Assembly (NCBI GenBank): GCA_016192145.1
Contig: JACPUT010000002.1
Span: 496,001 to 560,000 of the forward strand
Source of the DNA: Acidobacteriota bacterium
GTDB taxonomy: Bacteria > Acidobacteriota > Holophagae > Holophagales > Holophagaceae
Direction of reading: 5' to 3'
DNA: 64,000 nt
This document shows, piece after piece, positions 33,902-43,303 of the stretch. The position numbers and the translations under genes are program-made. Within the stretch, counting starts at the first letter, position 1. Every line of letters starts with the position of its first letter. Under the pieces are notes generated by a model. That model saw nothing but the letters and a program-made list of their open reading frames with translations, did not search any database and was not told where the DNA came from.

Positions 33902-34384
33902 ATGCGACCCCTCCTGACCCTTGCCCTCTGTGCCCTGACGTCGGTCCTGGTGGCCCAGGAAAAGCCCGCCGCTCCTGCGGCGAAGACCCAGGCTGCCCCG
34001 GATCCCATGGTGGTCGAAGCCCGGGAGGCCGTCGCCAAGGCCATCCAATCCCTGAAATCCGCCAAGGCCGCCGAAAAGACCGCGGAAAAGCAGCTCCGGG
34101 AAGCCAAGGTGCACCTCCAGAAGGCGGAGAAGGCCTCGGTGAAGGCGCGCAAGGCGGAGGCCCAGGCCAAGGCCGCGGAAACCCAGGCCAAGCGGGCCCA
34201 CAAGGAAGCGAAGGTGGCCCACGCCGAAGCCAAGCAGGCTTCCGAAGCCGCTCGCAAGATCGTGGGGGGCAAGGTGAAGGCCATCGCGCCGGCAGCCAAA
34301 GCCGCCGTGGCTGAAACGCCTGCCAAGGCCGAGGTGAAGCCTACCGAACCCGCACCCGAGAAAGCGCCCGAGAAAAAGGGCTAG
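33902..34384 (+). CDS. Secreted Lys/Ala/Glu-rich helical protein
   Basis: 160 residues from the ATG at 33902, with a signal peptide (MRPLLTLALCALTSVLVAQ). The mature chain is an almost uninterrupted amphipathic helix of AKA/EAK repeats (residues about 35-130), followed by a Pro/Lys/Glu-rich tail. It resembles histone-H1-like or TolA-like low-complexity helical proteins. Such composition makes homology calls unreliable. Function unknown. Confidence 0.65.
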   Translation: MRPLLTLALCALTSVLVAQEKPAAPAAKTQAAPDPMVVEAREAVAKAIQSLKSAKAAEKTAEKQLREAKVHLQKAEKASVKARKAEAQAKAAETQAKRAHKEAKVAHAEAKQASEAARKIVGGKVKAIAPAAKAAVAETPAKAEVKPTEPAPEKAPEKKG

Positions 34385-34388
34385 GTTC

Positions 34389-35045
34389 CTAGGCCATCCA
34401 GAAGAACACTGCCGCCATCCGCCGCTCCTTCAGCTCCCGGCCGAAGTAGCGGCTGGCGCTGTGCACGAGGTCGGCGCGGTAGAGGATCAGCCGGTTGAAG
34501 ACGTTGGGCACGGCCAGCTCCTCGTGCCAGGCCTGCAGGGGCAGCGCCCGCACGCCGATGGCTTCGTGGATGTAGGTGCACTGGGGCGGACAGAGGTTGC
34601 CGCTGAGCTGACCGCCCGGGGTCTTCAGGCGGTAGAAGCTCGTGCCGGCATCGGGCCGGGGCTTGGGGTGCAGGTAGAGGACCCCCGCGTACCTGGCCAG
34701 GCGGCGGCTGTCGGTGTGGGGCCGGGGGCCGCTTTCCTGGGCGCCCACCACCTGGATGCAGTTGTGGTTGAGGGTGGCCCCTTCGGGTGAGGCTTCCACC
34801 CACAGCCGCTTCGCGCCGGTGACGGACTTCACCCAGGCCTCCACGGGGGCCAGCTCCTCGGGCGTGAGGCCGGGCATCACGCGCATGCCGGGCCAGCGTT
34901 CCTGGCGATGGGGGAAACCCAGTTCCCAATCCTCTCGGGCCCAGGCCCGCTCGGCCACGGCCATGGGATCGGCGAGGACGTCGTCCTTGATCCAGTAGTC
35001 CCGCCCCTCTTGGGGCTTGCGGTAGGGAAGGACGAGGTTGGCCAT
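34389..35045 (-). CDS. DUF6445-family protein, probable 2-oxoglutarate/Fe(II) oxygenase-like
   Basis: 218 residues. RPHTDSRRLARYAGVLYLHP supplies an HxD pair, and LYRADLVHSASRYFG supplies a distal His; this order with the RRMAAVFFW ending matches DUF6445 proteins and the double-stranded beta-helix fold of Fe(II)/2OG dioxygenases. The reaction is unknown. It ends 4 bp from the convergent Lys-rich gene, with only a short CTAGG-TTC-CTAGG stem as separator. Confidence 0.75.
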   Translation of the reverse strand: MANLVLPYRKPQEGRDYWIKDDVLADPMAVAERAWAREDWELGFPHRQERWPGMRVMPGLTPEELAPVEAWVKSVTGAKRLWVEASPEGATLNHNCIQVVGAQESGPRPHTDSRRLARYAGVLYLHPKPRPDAGTSFYRLKTPGGQLSGNLCPPQCTYIHEAIGVRALPLQAWHEELAVPNVFNRLILYRADLVHSASRYFGRELKERRMAAVFFWMA

Positions 35046-35074
35046 GCAGTTCTCAGGGTGGAGGACTCATGGTC

Positions 35075-35581
35075 TCACGGGGCCACTTCAAATCCGTCGA
35101 TGAAGGCCCTGAGACGGCCGTCGTTGGCCTTGCGCACGGTGGCCTGGGCGTGGTGGAGGCGACCGCGTCGGAGGACGACCGCGCCCTCGATGACGCGCCC
35201 GGAGGGGTGCTTCGCCTCGTAGCGGAACCCGGGGCCCTGGGGGGCAGGCAGGTCGATACGGGTGATGCCGCCGAGGCGGTACTTCAGCCAGCCCTCCATG
35301 GTGGCGAGGATCTCGCCGGGGGTGCTGCCGCCCTCCTTGCCCTTGGGAAGGTTGCCGACGCTGATGCTGAAGCTCTCGTCGAGCCGGCCGGGGGGGACGT
35401 AGGTCACGTCGAACCACTGGATCTCCCCGAAGGGGGTGGGCTCGATGGCCTTGTTCAACCGGGGCTCACCGGGGAAGGTGGCCGCCACCCCCAGATTGGG
35501 GTTGTCCACCCGGCGGGGGGGCTCGGGCCTGCAGGCGAGGACCACCATCACGAGGAGAGGGATGAAGGGACGGAGGCGCAT
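35075..35581 (-). CDS. Putative lipoprotein
   Basis: 168 residues from the ATG at 35581, with an N-terminal lipoprotein signal (LLVMVVLAC, Cys at 17). The mature domain starts VDNPNLGVAATFPGEP and is predicted beta-rich. That opening resembles small exported proteins that bind or stabilise partners, but no family was recognised. Upstream of DUF6445 in the same direction (29-bp gap), so the pair may be an operon. Divergent from the RDD-MoxR operon across a 72-bp gap that holds an inverted repeat. Confidence 0.7.
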   Translation of the reverse strand: MRLRPFIPLLVMVVLACRPEPPRRVDNPNLGVAATFPGEPRLNKAIEPTPFGEIQWFDVTYVPPGRLDESFSISVGNLPKGKEGGSTPGEILATMEGWLKYRLGGITRIDLPAPQGPGFRYEAKHPSGRVIEGAVVLRRGRLHHAQATVRKANDGRLRAFIDGFEVAP

Positions 35582-35588
35582 GATCCCC

Positions 35589-35621
35589 CTATCGGCCGAC
35601 CGGGACCGGACTTTCCGATAG
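35589..35621. promoter_or_regulatory. Inverted repeat in the divergent promoter region
   Basis: CTATCGG and CCGATAG are separated by 19 bp between the lipoprotein gene (-) and the RDD gene (+). The two-half-site layout suits a dimeric regulator controlling both directions. No regulator is identified and chance cannot be excluded. Confidence 0.3.
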
Positions 35622-35653
35622 AGTGAGTAATCCCCAACATTCAGGTGACTTTC

Positions 35654-36334
35654 ATGATCGACACGGTACGCACGGTGGAGACGCCCGAAGGGGTGGAGCT
35701 CCACGTGCGTCCGGCGGGCCCCGTGGCGCGGGCCCTCGCCCTGCTCGTGGACCAGGCAATCGTGTGGTCGGGGCTCCTGCTGGCCCTGGCGGGGCTGGCC
35801 TGGCTGGGGCAGGTGGGCTTCGGGATCTGGGTGATCCTCCTCTTCTTCGCCCAGTGGCTCTACCCCGTCTTCTTCGAGGTGCTGGGCTCGGGCCGCACCC
35901 TGGGCAAGCGCCTGCTGAAGCTTCGGGTGCTGCGCGCCGATGGCGTGCCCGTGGACTGGGGGACCTCCCTCCTCCGCAACCTCCTCCGCTTCGTGGATGG
36001 CCTGCCCTTCGGGTACACCGTGGGCCTCGTCTCGGTGCTCCTCACCCGGGATTTCCAGCGCGTGGGCGATCTGGTGGCAGGCACCGTGGTGGTGCACGAT
36101 CCCGAGCCCCACCGGGCCCGGCCCCTGCCCGAGGTGCCCTCCCTGGCGCCCCCCCTGGGGCTCAGCGTGGAGGAGCAGGCCTGCCTGCTGGCCTTCGGCG
36201 AGCGGAGCACGGGCCTGACGGCGGCCCGCGCCCAGGAGCTGGGAGATCTGCTCGGTGGCATCACGGGAGCCCGGGGTGAGGCGGGCGTCCAGATCCTGCA
36301 GGGCATGGCCCGCCACATCCGGGGACTGCGGTGA
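35654..36334 (+). CDS. RDD-family membrane protein
   Basis: 226 residues from the ATG at 35654 (AGGTGA five bases upstream; a GTG nine bases earlier is also in frame). RPAGPVARALALLVDQAIVW, TLGKRLLKLRVLRADG and DLVAGTVVVHD are the three blocks of the RDD domain with its conserved Arg and Asp residues. Three transmembrane helices are expected. First gene of a six-gene operon: RDD, SpoIIM-like, DUF4129, DUF4350, MoxR, DUF58. Confidence 0.85.
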   Translation: MIDTVRTVETPEGVELHVRPAGPVARALALLVDQAIVWSGLLLALAGLAWLGQVGFGIWVILLFFAQWLYPVFFEVLGSGRTLGKRLLKLRVLRADGVPVDWGTSLLRNLLRFVDGLPFGYTVGLVSVLLTRDFQRVGDLVAGTVVVHDPEPHRARPLPEVPSLAPPLGLSVEEQACLLAFGERSTGLTAARAQELGDLLGGITGARGEAGVQILQGMARHIRGLR

Positions 36335-36338
36335 GCAC

Positions 36339-37292
36339 GTGAAGCAGGATCACTTCGAGGCCGAGCACGCCGCCCTCTGGCAGCAGCTGGAAGGCTGGCT
36401 CCGGGGCGAGCCCACGCTGGCGCCGGAAGAGGTTCCCGCCGCTTTCCGCCGCCTCTGCCACCACCTGGCCCTGGCCAAGGAACGGCGCTACGGCGTGCCG
36501 CTGAATGACCGCCTCCAGGCCCTGGCCCTGGAGCTCCACCAGCGCCTCTACGGCGAAGGCGAGGGCGGCCTGGGCTTCTGGGCCTACGTGGCCCGGGACT
36601 TCCCCCGCGCCGTGCGGGCGGAGTGGAAGCTGGTGCTGCTGAGCGCCGTGCTGCTCTTCGGTTCCTGGGCCGCCGCCTTCCTCCTCATCCGCCGCAACCC
36701 GGATCTGATCCACCTCGTGCTCACGCCCGCCCAGGCGGCGGAGTACGCCCGCATGTACGATCCCGCCGCGCGGGCGGCCCGGGAGATGTCGGGCCCCATG
36801 CGGGATGTGCAGATGTTCGGCCACTACATCTGGAACAACATCGGCATCGATTTCCAGGTCTTCGCGTCGGGGCTGTGCTTCGGCGTCGGCCCCGTGTTCA
36901 GCCTCCTCTTCAATGGCGTCCAGGGCGGAGCCGTGATGGGCCACCTCACGAACCTGGGCCACATCTCCACCTTCTACGGCTTCGTGAGCGGCCACAGCTC
37001 CTTCGAGCTCATCGGCCTGGCGATCGCCGGCGCCGGGGGGCTGCGCCTGGGCCTGGGCCTCATCCACCCCGGCCGGCACCGGCGTCTGGAGGCCCTCAAG
37101 GACGCGGGTCGGCGCGGGGCGCGACTGCTCATGGGCGCCGCCCTGCTCACCTTCATCGCGGCGGGCTTCGAGGGCTTCTGGTCCGCCAACGAGGTGGTGC
37201 CCTGGAAGGCGAAGGTGGCGGTGGGCCTGACCTTCTGGGTGATGCTCCTCATTTACTTCGCAATGGCGGGCCGGAAGGGGGATGCGCGATGA
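36339..37292 (+). CDS. SpoIIM-family (stage II sporulation protein M-like) membrane protein
   Basis: 317 residues from the GTG at 36339, four bases after the RDD stop. A soluble helical N-terminal part of about 90 residues precedes the membrane domain. The motifs FGHYIWNNIGIDFQVFASG, FSLLFNGVQGGAVMGHL and ELIGLAIAGAGGLRLGLGLI are the conserved SpoIIM core. In non-sporulating bacteria this family is commonly found with MoxR/DUF58 genes and its role is unknown. ATGA overlap with the next gene shows translational coupling. Confidence 0.88.
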   Translation: MKQDHFEAEHAALWQQLEGWLRGEPTLAPEEVPAAFRRLCHHLALAKERRYGVPLNDRLQALALELHQRLYGEGEGGLGFWAYVARDFPRAVRAEWKLVLLSAVLLFGSWAAAFLLIRRNPDLIHLVLTPAQAAEYARMYDPAARAAREMSGPMRDVQMFGHYIWNNIGIDFQVFASGLCFGVGPVFSLLFNGVQGGAVMGHLTNLGHISTFYGFVSGHSSFELIGLAIAGAGGLRLGLGLIHPGRHRRLEALKDAGRRGARLLMGAALLTFIAAGFEGFWSANEVVPWKAKVAVGLTFWVMLLIYFAMAGRKGDAR

Positions 37293-38851
37293 GCCAGCCC
37301 CTCCGCTTCGTGCCCCGGGCCCGACGCCCCATGGAGGCCCTGGATCTGGGCCTGGGCCTCCTCCAGGCCCACTGGGGCCCCGTGTATCGCGTGTTCTTCC
37401 TGCAGCTGGGGATCCTGCTGGCGCTCATCCTGCCCTTCACCGGGTCCCAGCCCGCCTGGGCCCTGCTCTGGATCCTCTGGCTCACGCCCTGGCTCGACCG
37501 GGGCACCCTGCACGTGCTCAGCCGCCGCGTCTTCGGCCAGGAAGCGGGGGTCCAGACCTTTCTTACCCAGCTGGGGCCCATCCACCGGCGCGGCCTGATG
37601 GCCTCCCTGCTCTGGCGCCGGTTCAGCATCGCGCGCAGTTACCTGCTGCCCGTTTGGCAGCTGGAGGATCAGCGCGGCAACGCTTACACGGCGAGGGCCC
37701 GGGCCCTCCAGCGGCAGGGCGCCGGCACCGCGTTCCTGCTGGGGCTGGTGAGCGTAGTCTTCGCGGCCCTCACGCTCTTCGGCATCCTGGGTCTGCTGCA
37801 ACTGCTCCTGCCCCGGGGCGTGACCCTGGATCTCTGGGAAACCCTGGGCCAGGGCTTCCGCCAGCCCTGGTTCAACTGGCTCTTCACCTCCTTCGGGCTG
37901 CTGGCCTTCGCCCTCACCGAACCCTTCTACGCGGCCGCGGGCTTCGCCCTCTACCTGAACCGCCGCACGCAGCTGGAGGGCTGGGATCTGGAGCAGGATT
38001 TCCGAAGCCTGGCCGAGCGCCTGCGCAAGGCGGGCCGGACGCTGCTCCTGCTGCTGGCGCTTGCCGGCGCGCTCTCGGCGCAGGATCCGGAGGCGGAGGG
38101 CGGCGTGGCGGCGGCGCCCATCACCGCGCCCGAACCCACGCCATCGAAGCCCCTCGAGCCCCTGCAGCCGCAGCACCCCGCCCGCAAGCAGCTGGAGGAG
38201 ATCCTCGCGAAGGATCCCGACCTCCGGCGCTCCCGCCAGGATCAGGTGCTCCGGTACCGGCCCACGGGCCGGGAGGCCCCCTGGCTCCGCAGGCTGCTGG
38301 ATGCCCTCTTCGGGGATTCCAAGCCCAAGGATCCCGCCAGCCCCACCAAACCCCTGGATCCCGCCTGGTGGAAGGTGCTGGCCTGGGTGATGAAGGTCGT
38401 CATGGTGCTGGGCCTCGTGGGTCTGGTGGTGTTCCTGCTCGTCCGCTTCCATGCCGCGCGGCTGGGCCGGGTGAAGGAGGGGGAGGCCTTCGAGGCCCCC
38501 AACGCGGTGGCGGGGCTGGATGTGCGCCCGGAGAGCCTGCCCCCCGATGTGCCCGCGGAAGCGCTGGCCCGCTTCCGCGGCGGCGATCCGCGCGGGGCGC
38601 TGGCCCTCCTCTACCGCGGCGCCCTGGCCGCCCTGATCCACCGGCATCGCCTCGCCATTCCCGCATCCGCCACGGAAGGCGATTGCCTCCGGGCCTCCCT
38701 TCCCGTGCTGGCGCCGGATCCGGCCCGGGCCTTCCGCGACCTCACCACCGCCTGGGTGCGCATGGCCTACCTGGGCGAAGCCCCCGTGGACGGCGACATG
38801 GCCGAGCTCTGCGCCCAGTGGCGCGGGGCCTTCGGGGGGATCGCTCCATGA
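37289..38851 (+). CDS. DUF4129-domain membrane protein
   Basis: 520 residues. Overlaps the preceding stop codon (ATGA). Several hydrophobic helices lie in the first 250 residues, then a Pro-rich linker at about 265-295. Another transmembrane helix at about 365-390 (KVLAWVMKVVMVLGLVGLVVF) precedes the C-terminal DUF4129 domain (about 430-515), which contains FRGGDPRGALALLYRGALAAL and the conserved TEGDCLR. DUF4129 domains normally accompany transglutaminase-like or DUF4350 proteins in MoxR loci. Function unknown. Confidence 0.8.
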   Translation: MSQPLRFVPRARRPMEALDLGLGLLQAHWGPVYRVFFLQLGILLALILPFTGSQPAWALLWILWLTPWLDRGTLHVLSRRVFGQEAGVQTFLTQLGPIHRRGLMASLLWRRFSIARSYLLPVWQLEDQRGNAYTARARALQRQGAGTAFLLGLVSVVFAALTLFGILGLLQLLLPRGVTLDLWETLGQGFRQPWFNWLFTSFGLLAFALTEPFYAAAGFALYLNRRTQLEGWDLEQDFRSLAERLRKAGRTLLLLLALAGALSAQDPEAEGGVAAAPITAPEPTPSKPLEPLQPQHPARKQLEEILAKDPDLRRSRQDQVLRYRPTGREAPWLRRLLDALFGDSKPKDPASPTKPLDPAWWKVLAWVMKVVMVLGLVGLVVFLLVRFHAARLGRVKEGEAFEAPNAVAGLDVRPESLPPDVPAEALARFRGGDPRGALALLYRGALAALIHRHRLAIPASATEGDCLRASLPVLAPDPARAFRDLTTAWVRMAYLGEAPVDGDMAELCAQWRGAFGGIAP

Positions 38852-38925
38852 GGCCGAAGCAGGAGCGGAGGACCACCGGCGCGAGGCGACGGCCCGAAGG
38901 GTGGGGCCCAGGAGGGGCCCCATGA
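38848..38925 (+). CDS. Possible 25-codon coupling ORF between DUF4129 and DUF4350
   Basis: An ATG at 38848 overlaps the DUF4129 stop as ATGA, and the ORF's own TGA overlaps the DUF4350 start as ATGA (38922-38925). The product (MRPKQERRTTGARRRPEGWG plus GPGGAP) would be strongly basic. A double ATGA bridge across an otherwise empty 70-bp gap could carry ribosomes from one gene to the next. It may simply be a chance frame, so it is reported with low confidence. Confidence 0.35.
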   Translation: MRPKQERRTTGARRRPEGWGPGGAP

Positions 38926-40079
38926 TGCGCCGGATGATCCTGGGCCTCGCGGGCCTGATCCTGGTGGCGATCCTGGGCGTGGTGCTCCTCGCCCGCCCGA
39001 GCTTCCGGCGGGAACCGACGGAGGTGCCCACGGGGTGGCCGGCGAAGGCGATGGCGGATGACACGCTGGTGCTGGAGCGATGGCTGGCCCGTGCGGGGTG
39101 GGCCGTGCGCCGGGCCGGAGGCGCCATCAGGGCCGCGGACCTTCCGCCCGGCGGCCAGGTGATCCTGATGCGTACGGGCCCTGGAGGGCTGAGTGCAGGA
39201 GAGGCTGAAGCCCTGCTGGTCTGGGTGCGCGCGGGCGGCCACCTGCTGGTGGATGGCAGCGCCGCGCCCCTGAATGATGCGAGGGGCCCCGAGACCCTCT
39301 TCAGCCGGCTGGATGCGGAGCTGATCTCGCTGCCCGAGGCGGAGCGGCCCCCGAACCGCGACCACACGGATCGCTTCGACGAGGATGACGCGACCTTCGC
39401 CATCCAGCGCAGCCCCCAGTGGCGCATCCAGGTGGAGGGGGATGCTTGGGGCTGGACCATGGGCACGAAGGCGGGCCAGGTGGCCGTGCGGCGGCCCGAG
39501 GGCCAGGGCGTGGTGATCCTCGCCTCGGATCTCAGCTTCCTCTACAACGACGGGTTCATCGCGCTGGATCACGCGGCCTGGCTTTCCCGCATGCTCGGGG
39601 ATCCCGGGCCCGGCCAAGCCGCCGTGGTGTGGTCGGAGGCCGTGGATCCCTCCCTGCTGGCCTGGCTGTGGGAGCGGGCCTGGGCCTTCCTCATCGCCTG
39701 CGCCATCCTGCTGGGCGCCTGGCTCTGGGCGGGAAGCTGGCGCTTCGGCCCCTGGCTGCCCGGGGCCCCCGTGGGGCGCCGGTCGATGCTGGAGCATCTG
39801 GTGGCCAGCGGCCGCTTCCTCTGGCGCCACGGTGGAGGGCCCGAGGCCCTCGTGTCGGTGGCCCGGGCCGCGGTGCTGCGTCGCGCCGCCCGCCTCCACC
39901 CCGCCTTCCCCGAGCTGCCGGAAGGGGAGCGGTGGACCTACCTCGCCACCCGCGCCGGGCTGCCCGAATCCGATATCGCCGAGGCGCTGGATGACCGCCC
40001 GGGCGTTCCGTCCGCGGTGCTCGGCCGCCGCCTCCAGATCCTCCTCCACCTCCGCCAACGGCTCTTCCAGAACAACTGA
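38922..40079 (+). CDS. DUF4350-type protein
   Basis: 385 residues from the ATG at 38922 with AGGAGG seven bases upstream. One N-terminal transmembrane segment (about 5-25). The region VILMRTGPGGLSAGEAEALLVWVRAGGHLL followed by GVVILASDLSFLYNDG is the DUF4350 (glutamine-amidotransferase-like Rossmann) fold. A second transmembrane helix lies at about 245-265. In such loci it is thought to work with the DUF4129 and MoxR partners in the envelope; the biochemical role is not established. Confidence 0.8.
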   Translation: MMRRMILGLAGLILVAILGVVLLARPSFRREPTEVPTGWPAKAMADDTLVLERWLARAGWAVRRAGGAIRAADLPPGGQVILMRTGPGGLSAGEAEALLVWVRAGGHLLVDGSAAPLNDARGPETLFSRLDAELISLPEAERPPNRDHTDRFDEDDATFAIQRSPQWRIQVEGDAWGWTMGTKAGQVAVRRPEGQGVVILASDLSFLYNDGFIALDHAAWLSRMLGDPGPGQAAVVWSEAVDPSLLAWLWERAWAFLIACAILLGAWLWAGSWRFGPWLPGAPVGRRSMLEHLVASGRFLWRHGGGPEALVSVARAAVLRRAARLHPAFPELPEGERWTYLATRAGLPESDIAEALDDRPGVPSAVLGRRLQILLHLRQRLFQNN

Positions 40080-40086
40080 GGTCTCC

Positions 40087-41067
<981 letters not shown>

Positions 41068-41093
41068 GCGCGTCCGCGGAAGAAACAGGAATT

Positions 41094-41235
41094 AACCACA
41101 GAGGTCACAGAGGGCACAGAGGAGGACCGGTTGATCTGGATCGAAGCGTTTGCGGATGGCGAAGGAGACCGAGGGACGCGGCCATCCCTTGGGTGCCTTC
41201 GGCTTTCCTCCGTGCCCTCTGTGACCTCTGTGGTT
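41094..41235. repeat. Palindromic repeat element E9 (CACAGAGGK-unit family) inside an operon
   Basis: The left arm (41094-41123) and right arm (41206-41235) match as reverse complements at 29 of 30 bases, in three 9-bp units of the type CACAGAGG[TGA]. Weaker complementarity continues outward by some 15 bp. The 80-nt spacer contains no gene. It lies between moxR and the DUF58 gene, which families of this cluster are expected to cotranscribe. Confidence 0.9.
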
Positions 41236-41282
41236 CAGGTCCTTCTTTTCGGGGCACCAACGTGGACCCCTCGGTGCCATCG

Positions 41283-42665
41283 ATGATCCCCATTCCCACT
41301 CGCCGCCTCCTCCGCATCCTGCTCACCTGGACCATCCTCGGCCTCGTCGTCTCGGTGGTTCCCCGGTTCGTGCCCATCTGGCGGGGCATGGGCTGGGCCC
41401 TGGGTGCGGCGGTGTTGGTTGATGCCTGCTTGGCCCTCTGGCCCAAACCCATGGAAGGCACGCGGGAGGTGCGCCCCAGCCTGGCGCTGGGGGCCTGGAA
41501 GCCCGTGAAGCTGCGCTTCACCAATGGCTCGCGGATTTCCTGGGCGTTCACCGTGATGGATCACCACCCCGTGGATTTCGAGGTGCGGGGGCAGGGGCAG
41601 GGGCACCGCGTTCCCGCCGGGGGCTTCCTGGAGCTCACCTACCAGGTGCGCCCCACGGCCCGGGGGCGCCGCGCCTTCGAGCCCGCGCAGCTCCGCCTGG
41701 AGGGCCCCCTCGGGCTCATCGCCCGGGATCTGCGCCTGGCGGGAACGACGGCCGTGAAGGTCTTCCCGGATTTCGCCACGGTGGCCCGCTACGCGCTGCT
41801 GGCCATCGACAACAGGCTCTCGGCCCTCGGGATCCTGCGGCGCCCGCGCCGGGGCGAGGGCATGGACTTCCAGCAGCTCCGCGAATACCGCACGGGCGAC
41901 AGCCTGCGCCGCATCGATTGGAAGGCCACGGCCCGAAGCCAGAAGCTCATCTCCCGGGAGTACCAGGACGAGCGGGATCAGCAGGTGCTCTTCCTGCTCG
42001 ACTGCGGCCGCCGCATGCGGGCCCTCGACGACTTGGACAACTTCCCGTCCGGATCGGAGGCCTGGGCTCCGCCCGGGCCTCCGATGGCGGCCCCCCCCAC
42101 GCGGATCGGGCACTTCGACCAGGCGCTCAATGCCCTCTTCCTGCTCAGCTTCGTGGCGCTCAAGCAGGGCGATGCCGTGGGGGTGGCCACCTTCGCGGAG
42201 GCGCAGCCCCGGCTCCTCGCCCCCCGCAAGGGGCTCGTGGCGCTGGATCACCTCTTCCAGAACCTCTTCGATCTGGAGCCCTCGACCCGGGCGACGGACT
42301 ACCTGGAGGCGGCGCGGTCGCTGCGCACCCGCCTGCGGAAGCGCAGCCTCATCGTGCTCCTCACGAACCTGCGCGACGAGGAAGAGGAGACCCTGGCGCC
42401 GGCCCTGCAGCTCCTGCGGCACAAACACCTCGTCCTCGTGGCCAACCTGCGGGAGGCCGCCGTGGATCGGTTGTTGGAGCAGGTTCCCGGCACCTTCCCC
42501 GAGGCCCTCACCCAGGCCGCCGCCCTGGATTGGCAGGCCCGGCGGGAAGCCGCGCTGCGCGCGGTCGCCCACCAGGGCGCCCAGGTGTTGGACGTGAAGC
42601 CGGAGGCGCTGCCCACGGCGCTGGTGAATCGGTATCTGGAGCTGAAGACCTCAGGGGTCTTCTGA
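41283..42665 (+). CDS. DUF58-domain protein (vWA-like)
   Basis: 460 residues from the ATG at 41283. Two hydrophobic segments near the N-terminus (about 10-28 and 36-50) anchor it. The DUF58 core includes GEGMDFQQLREYRTGDSLRRIDWKATARS, the family signature, followed by LFLLDCGRRM at the start of a vWA-like fold whose MIDAS DxSxS is not conserved (DCGRR). Likely works with the MoxR ATPase in an envelope-assembly or stress function. Separated from MoxR by element E9. Confidence 0.9.
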   Translation: MIPIPTRRLLRILLTWTILGLVVSVVPRFVPIWRGMGWALGAAVLVDACLALWPKPMEGTREVRPSLALGAWKPVKLRFTNGSRISWAFTVMDHHPVDFEVRGQGQGHRVPAGGFLELTYQVRPTARGRRAFEPAQLRLEGPLGLIARDLRLAGTTAVKVFPDFATVARYALLAIDNRLSALGILRRPRRGEGMDFQQLREYRTGDSLRRIDWKATARSQKLISREYQDERDQQVLFLLDCGRRMRALDDLDNFPSGSEAWAPPGPPMAAPPTRIGHFDQALNALFLLSFVALKQGDAVGVATFAEAQPRLLAPRKGLVALDHLFQNLFDLEPSTRATDYLEAARSLRTRLRKRSLIVLLTNLRDEEEETLAPALQLLRHKHLVLVANLREAAVDRLLEQVPGTFPEALTQAAALDWQARREAALRAVAHQGAQVLDVKPEALPTALVNRYLELKTSGVF

Positions 42666-42700
42666 GAGGTCGGTCGGCCGGTGGGTCTCCGTCAGGCGTT

Positions 42701-43264
42701 TCACGAACCCAGGATCCGCTTCAGCTCGGCCTCGGCCCGGCCCGGGTAGTAACCACTCCACTGCGCGGCGACCTTGCCTTCCCGATCCACGATGAAGGTG
42801 GTGGGGATGCCCCGGATTTCGCCCAGGGGGGCGAGGGCCCCCGAGCCCTGGGGCACGTGAGCGGTGAGTCCGAGGCCGGCGTTCCGGGCCAGGAAGGGGA
42901 GCACGGTATCGAAGCCGCCGTCATCCACGCTGATGGCCACCACGGCGTATCGGGAATCCGCCGCCAGCTGCAGCTTGGCGATCTCGGGGAGGCTGGCGCG
43001 GCAGGGGGGGCACCAGGTGGCCCACACATCCACGACCACCACTCGCCCACGATAGTCGGCCAGGCTCGAGGGCCGGCCCTGGGCATCTTGCAGGCGCACG
43101 TCGGCGACCTTGCCCCCGACGGCCGAGGCACCGCCACCCCCGCCCAAGGCCCGCCAGCCCACATAGGCGAGGGCGATCAGGCAGATGCCGACCAAGGCCA
43201 AGGCCCCGTAGGCTTTGAGGCGGCCCTCGCGCTCGATGCTGGCCAGATCCTGTCCGTGGTCCAT
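42701..43264 (-). CDS. TlpA/ResA-type thiol-disulfide reductase
   Basis: 187 residues from the ATG at 43264. A single N-terminal anchor (about 27-45) puts the thioredoxin domain outside the inner membrane. VVDVWATWCPPCRASLPEI carries the redox pair WCPPC (84-88). GIPTTFIVDREGKV supplies the cis-Pro loop. Likely reduces or transfers disulfides of exported proteins, for example in cytochrome c maturation. Convergent with DUF58 and divergent from the sulfurtransferase gene (39 bp). Confidence 0.9.
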   Translation of the reverse strand: MDHGQDLASIEREGRLKAYGALALVGICLIALAYVGWRALGGGGGASAVGGKVADVRLQDAQGRPSSLADYRGRVVVVDVWATWCPPCRASLPEIAKLQLAADSRYAVVAISVDDGGFDTVLPFLARNAGLGLTAHVPQGSGALAPLGEIRGIPTTFIVDREGKVAAQWSGYYPGRAEAELKRILGS

Positions 43265-43303
43265 GGTCGCGGCTCCCACTCCAGTATGGAGGCGCATCCG
43301 AAG

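Noticed and set aside
41094-41235. Palindromic elements as ordinary Rho-independent terminators
   Set aside because: Several lie between genes of the same operon or upstream of start codons, spacers reach 100-400 bp, and there is no consistent U-run. Some at convergent gene ends may still stop transcription.
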